From: Gemmataceae bacterium | GTDB taxonomy: Bacteria > Planctomycetota > Planctomycetia > Gemmatales > Gemmataceae | Length of the DNA: 37,387 bases | Assembly (NCBI GenBank): GCA_019694755.1 | Contig: JAIBBI010000038.1 | Location: 1 to 37,387 of the forward strand | Reading direction: 5' to 3' | Part shown: in pieces, positions 34,487 through 37,387 of the stretch | How positions within the stretch are numbered: the stretch's first letter is position 1 | Layout of the letters: each line of letters opens with the position of its first letter | Position numbers and translations under genes: made by a program | Notes under the pieces: generated by a model | The model's input: the letters and a program-made list of their open reading frames with translations, nothing else | What the model was told of the DNA's origin: nothing | Database searches by the model: none

Positions 34487-34499
34487 CGGCGTCACGCCG
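34487..34499. terminator. Short hairpin between convergent kinase and glycosyltransferase genes
   Basis: CGGCG and CGCCG form a perfect five-pair stem around a TCA loop that is itself the stop codon of the minus-strand gene. No T tract follows on either side. It is a weak candidate for a bidirectional end signal. Confidence 0.25.
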
Positions 34500-37386
34500 C
34501 CCGGCGAATCTGCTGCTGCCCGGCCACGGGGTCCATCGTCGCCCGCAGGAAGTCGCCGAGTTTCTCCATCACGGCCGGCGGAAACGCCTCGTCCCAAGTC
34601 TGGGCCCAGTTCACGTCCGCACCCACGGCCCGGGCTTCATAGTCCTTCGTGCGGGCGCAGGCGTTAAACAGGCCGCGGGTCACGCCTTCGACGCTCGACG
34701 GCGTCGGGATGAAATTGGTCGAGATGTCCAGGAGTCGCTCGGCTGTCTTGTTCGCGAAGCCGTTCGTCACCGTCGTCATGCCCGCCTTCGCCATTTCCAG
34801 CGGTACTAGGCTCGGGTGCGGCGAGCACATCAGGCTCAGCCCCACGTCGTAATCCTTCAGGATCTTGCGGTACTGCTCCTGATCCAGCCGCGGCAGGAGG
34901 GTCATGTAGACGTCGTTGGCCAGCTTGATCTTGGCCGAGGAGCCCATCGAGCCGATGCCGTGAAACTCCCAGCCGTGAAACGCTCCGGCCTGCACGGCCG
35001 CCCGCAGCGCCATGACCCCGGTATCGAACATGTTGCGCAGCGCGTGGGCCTCGGGTCGGCAGTAGAAGAGCAGCTTGCGCGTCCGCTTGTTGCGAAGCTC
35101 CTCGACCGTGACCGGCCCGACCGAGGTGATCGCGTTCTCGAACGACACGCTGTTCGCATCGCCGGTCGGACTCGTGAACACTCCGTACCCGCTGAGCTTG
35201 AAGTACTCGCGGAGGATTTCCGTCGAAAACAGCGCGCGGTGCGGGAAGGTGTAACTTTCGGTCGCGGCGGCCGCGAGCGTGCCGAACGGGTAGAAACCCG
35301 GCTCGTACTCCTGGATCAGGTACACGAACTCGTCCTTGCCGATCGCCTTCATCGCCTGATGAGCAACGTGGGCGGTCCACCAGCTCGTCGCGAGGAAGGT
35401 GTCGCGCGGGCTCACGGGCACGACCGTCCTGCGGTCGAAGCAGTACAGCAGCTCGATCCGGTCGAGGAAGTCTTCGAGGCCGGGGAACCGGCGGAAGCTA
35501 TCGGCCCAGGTCACCGGGCGGAAGTCGCACTCGTCGGTGACGATCAGCCGGACGCGGAAGCCGTCGAGCGTCAGCTTCCGGCAAAGCTGAAACACGGTGA
35601 TGTAGCCGCCGAAGACGTACTTGAAGTCGATCATGCTGATCACGACGTTGACGCGGGCCGGCCCGTCGGGCTGCACGGCCAAGGTCAGCGGTGCGGTGAT
35701 CCGCTCGAGGGCCGCCACCGAATCGATGTGATCGATGACCCGCGGGCGGGGCAGTCGCTGCTTCGCCAGCGTGTTTTTCAGGATGCCGCGGGCGGTGAGC
35801 CGGGTGCCCCACCACGCCTTGATCTTGAGATGGAAGCGCCAGACCAGCGCGTGGAGCAGGTGCGTCTCGACACCGACCGTCCGCCGCCAGGAGTCGCGGT
35901 AGCGGAGGGGCCGGAGGGCCAGCCACAGTTTGCCAGACACCGTGTCCGCCATCGTCAGTACGCGGTTGAGTGCGGCAATCTTGTCCGGGGTCGCCTCGGC
36001 CGCACACCGCTGCATTACGTTGCGCGCGGTGTGCTGAATCCGGACCAGATCCGCGAAATAGAAGCCCCGGCCGTGACGGATGAACGCGTTCAGGTTCCGG
36101 CTGAACTTTGTCGGCAGGAAGAACGCCAGCATGCGGTACACCGTGCCGGCCCAGCTCCCCGGCTTCGGTGCGACGTGGCCCACGACGTTACCCGAGTGCT
36201 GCGTGTAACCGTACAGCGGGCGATCGACGTACTTGATCGACCCGACCGCCATCGCCGTGCAGGCCAGCCAGTGGTCGTGATAGGCGTCGCCGAGCCGCTC
36301 CGGGAACGGCAGCAGGTAGCCGAGCAGGTTCCGCCGGAACATGGAGGCCGCCCCGGTGATCGTGTTGGCCAGGAGCAGTGTCGGGAAGTGCGTGTAGTTG
36401 TTGTCGCGCGTGGTCCAATAGGTGTCGGCCTTCACCCGGCCCGTTTCGTCGATGATGTTCATGTCGCTGTAGGCCAGCGTCGTGCCCGGCGTGAACGCCT
36501 TGATCAGCGATTCCAGCTTGTCGGCATGCCAGAGGTCGTCCTGGTCGGCGAGCGCGACGAAATCGAACTCGGCCGGCACGTCGGCCAGCACGGCCTCGAA
36601 GTTCTTGTAAAAACCGAGGTTCTTCTCGTTGCGGTGGAACACGAACCGCGGATCGTCGCCGAGGACCTCCCGGATCATCTTGATGGCTGCCGGCTTCGAG
36701 CCGTCGTCGCGGATAAAACAGACCCAACGGGTGTGCGTCTGGGCCCGGATCGAATCGACCTGCTTGCGGAATAGCTCCGGCGGCGGGTTGTACGTGGTCA
36801 TGCACACGGCCACGAGCGGTTGCGTCCCTTCGGGCAGATTCGCGATCGGTTGGGGCTCGGGCATCGCGGCGTGGACGCTGAACCGGCCCAGCGGCACGGA
36901 CTCCACCGTCCCGTTGTCCAAGTACGCACGGACGATCAGTTGCGCCCGGCCCGGATTGGTCTGCGCGGGGATCTGGACGAGCGCCTGATACCCGCTCCAG
37001 AAGCTGTTGCCGAACTTGTCCTTCTCGGGGAAGTGATCGGTGAGCACCTGCCGGTTGGGGATATTGCGAATAGTCACGGGCACGAGTCGGTCGGCGAACT
37101 CCACCTGCCTGTCGGAAGGCAGGGCATGGGTCAGCGGGATGTCGTCCCATTCGCTGTCGAGCGGGCCGGTGCCTTTGGCCTCCGGGCGGGCGAGGAGCAG
37201 CCGAAGTTCGAGGTGCGTAATTCGCTTGCTCGGGTGATACGCCCAGCCCCCGACCAGAAAGCTGTTGCCCTTGGCCGCGACGACCGATTCGGGGAGCGGG
37301 TCGGTCAAGCCGACGCGCACCCGGCACAGGTGCGGCTCGACCTCGATGATGTTCTTCCGGCCAATTCCCACCATCCGCAGCAGCAT
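34492..37386 (-). CDS. Two-domain glycosyltransferase: GT2 plus WsaF-like GT-B (start at window edge)
   Basis: At least 964 residues. An N-terminal beta-rich domain (about 15-175) is followed by a GT2 domain at about 189-400, with LVAVCMTTYNPPPELFRKQV, IRDDGS, the metal-binding ALADQDDLWHADK (about 279-290), and AYHDHWLACTAMA. After a helical linker, a second transferase unit begins near 575 (RVNVVISMIDFKYVFGGYITV). It includes YLIQEYEPGFYPFG, KLLFYCRPEAHALRNMFD and GLSLMCSPHPSLVPLEMAKAGM, which resemble the WsaF family of rhamnosyltransferases (GT4-like, nucleotide-binding Glu near the end). So one polypeptide probably adds two sugars to a surface polymer. The ATG at 37386 lies one base from the window edge, so the true start may be outside. 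Confidence 0.88.
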   Translation of the reverse strand: MLLRMVGIGRKNIIEVEPHLCRVRVGLTDPLPESVVAAKGNSFLVGGWAYHPSKRITHLELRLLLARPEAKGTGPLDSEWDDIPLTHALPSDRQVEFADRLVPVTIRNIPNRQVLTDHFPEKDKFGNSFWSGYQALVQIPAQTNPGRAQLIVRAYLDNGTVESVPLGRFSVHAAMPEPQPIANLPEGTQPLVAVCMTTYNPPPELFRKQVDSIRAQTHTRWVCFIRDDGSKPAAIKMIREVLGDDPRFVFHRNEKNLGFYKNFEAVLADVPAEFDFVALADQDDLWHADKLESLIKAFTPGTTLAYSDMNIIDETGRVKADTYWTTRDNNYTHFPTLLLANTITGAASMFRRNLLGYLLPFPERLGDAYHDHWLACTAMAVGSIKYVDRPLYGYTQHSGNVVGHVAPKPGSWAGTVYRMLAFFLPTKFSRNLNAFIRHGRGFYFADLVRIQHTARNVMQRCAAEATPDKIAALNRVLTMADTVSGKLWLALRPLRYRDSWRRTVGVETHLLHALVWRFHLKIKAWWGTRLTARGILKNTLAKQRLPRPRVIDHIDSVAALERITAPLTLAVQPDGPARVNVVISMIDFKYVFGGYITVFQLCRKLTLDGFRVRLIVTDECDFRPVTWADSFRRFPGLEDFLDRIELLYCFDRRTVVPVSPRDTFLATSWWTAHVAHQAMKAIGKDEFVYLIQEYEPGFYPFGTLAAAATESYTFPHRALFSTEILREYFKLSGYGVFTSPTGDANSVSFENAITSVGPVTVEELRNKRTRKLLFYCRPEAHALRNMFDTGVMALRAAVQAGAFHGWEFHGIGSMGSSAKIKLANDVYMTLLPRLDQEQYRKILKDYDVGLSLMCSPHPSLVPLEMAKAGMTTVTNGFANKTAERLLDISTNFIPTPSSVEGVTRGLFNACARTKDYEARAVGADVNWAQTWDEAFPPAVMEKLGDFLRATMDPVAGQQQIRRAA

Positions 37387-37387
37387 G

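Noticed and set aside
34816-36774. 652-codon open frame antisense to the two-domain glycosyltransferase
   Set aside because: The translation is rich in Arg, Val, Glu and His with no motif, and the opposite strand has clear GT domains. GC-rich codon structure explains the open frame.

Overview
The window is a GC-rich, densely coded stretch of bacterial chromosome that most likely comes from a planctomycete of the Gemmataceae/Gemmatales group. The lineage is inferred from gene content: a giant exported protein with the planctomycete-style N-terminal LEPR motif and a C-terminal dockerin-like pair; a formylmethanofuran dehydrogenase subunit A (C1 metabolism on a methanopterin-type carrier); a Ser/Thr kinase fused to membrane segments with DFN in place of DFG; a PGM1-type peptide ligase; and a GT2/WsaF-like fusion glycosyltransferase. 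No rRNA, tRNA, CRISPR array, IS element or phage module was seen.

Layout. (1) 15-2161: pyrF and an HI0933-type flavoprotein, sharing an ATGA overlap. (2) 2208-5738: a 1176-residue surface protein with 14 repeats of about 54 residues, best read as two seven-bladed beta-propellers. (3) 5772-6892, minus strand: one FHA-EAL (c-di-GMP phosphodiesterase) gene split by an apparent one-base frameshift near 6613-6616. (4) 6893-7315: a gene-poor stretch with a possible relic of a TatD/EboB-like gene. (5) 7316-9635: a cyclic-nucleotide-binding protein, a possible small ORF and a PGM1-like ATP-grasp ligase, tiled by stop/start overlaps. (6) 9902-12464: EboB-like TatD hydrolase, SAM methyltransferase and tsaD, chained by ATGA overlaps. 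(7) 12613-21737: RND permease, adaptor, TolC-like channel, a small membrane protein and a TonB-dependent receptor, forming an envelope transport block. (8) 21745-23109, minus: a CpaF/TadA ATPase without its usual partners. (9) 23295-25056: a PMT-like membrane glycosyltransferase and a small GT2-like protein. (10) 25057-26649, minus: formylmethanofuran dehydrogenase subunit A. (11) 26841-34484: polA, coaE, rho, an unknown membrane protein, ribH and the membrane kinase. (12) 34492-37386, minus: a 964-residue two-domain glycosyltransferase running to the window edge.

How the genes fit together. Housekeeping genes (pyrF, tsaD, polA, coaE, rho, ribH) lie in short co-directional runs with lineage-specific genes inserted between them. 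Regions 7-9 and 12 concern the cell envelope: export, outer-membrane uptake, surface polymer synthesis and type IV pilus-like secretion. Regions 3, 5 and 11 hold signalling modules (FHA/EAL, cNMP binding, Ser/Thr kinase). The least explained loci are the cNMP/small-ORF/ligase trio and the propeller surface protein. The FHA-EAL gene is either a real pseudogene or a sequence error.
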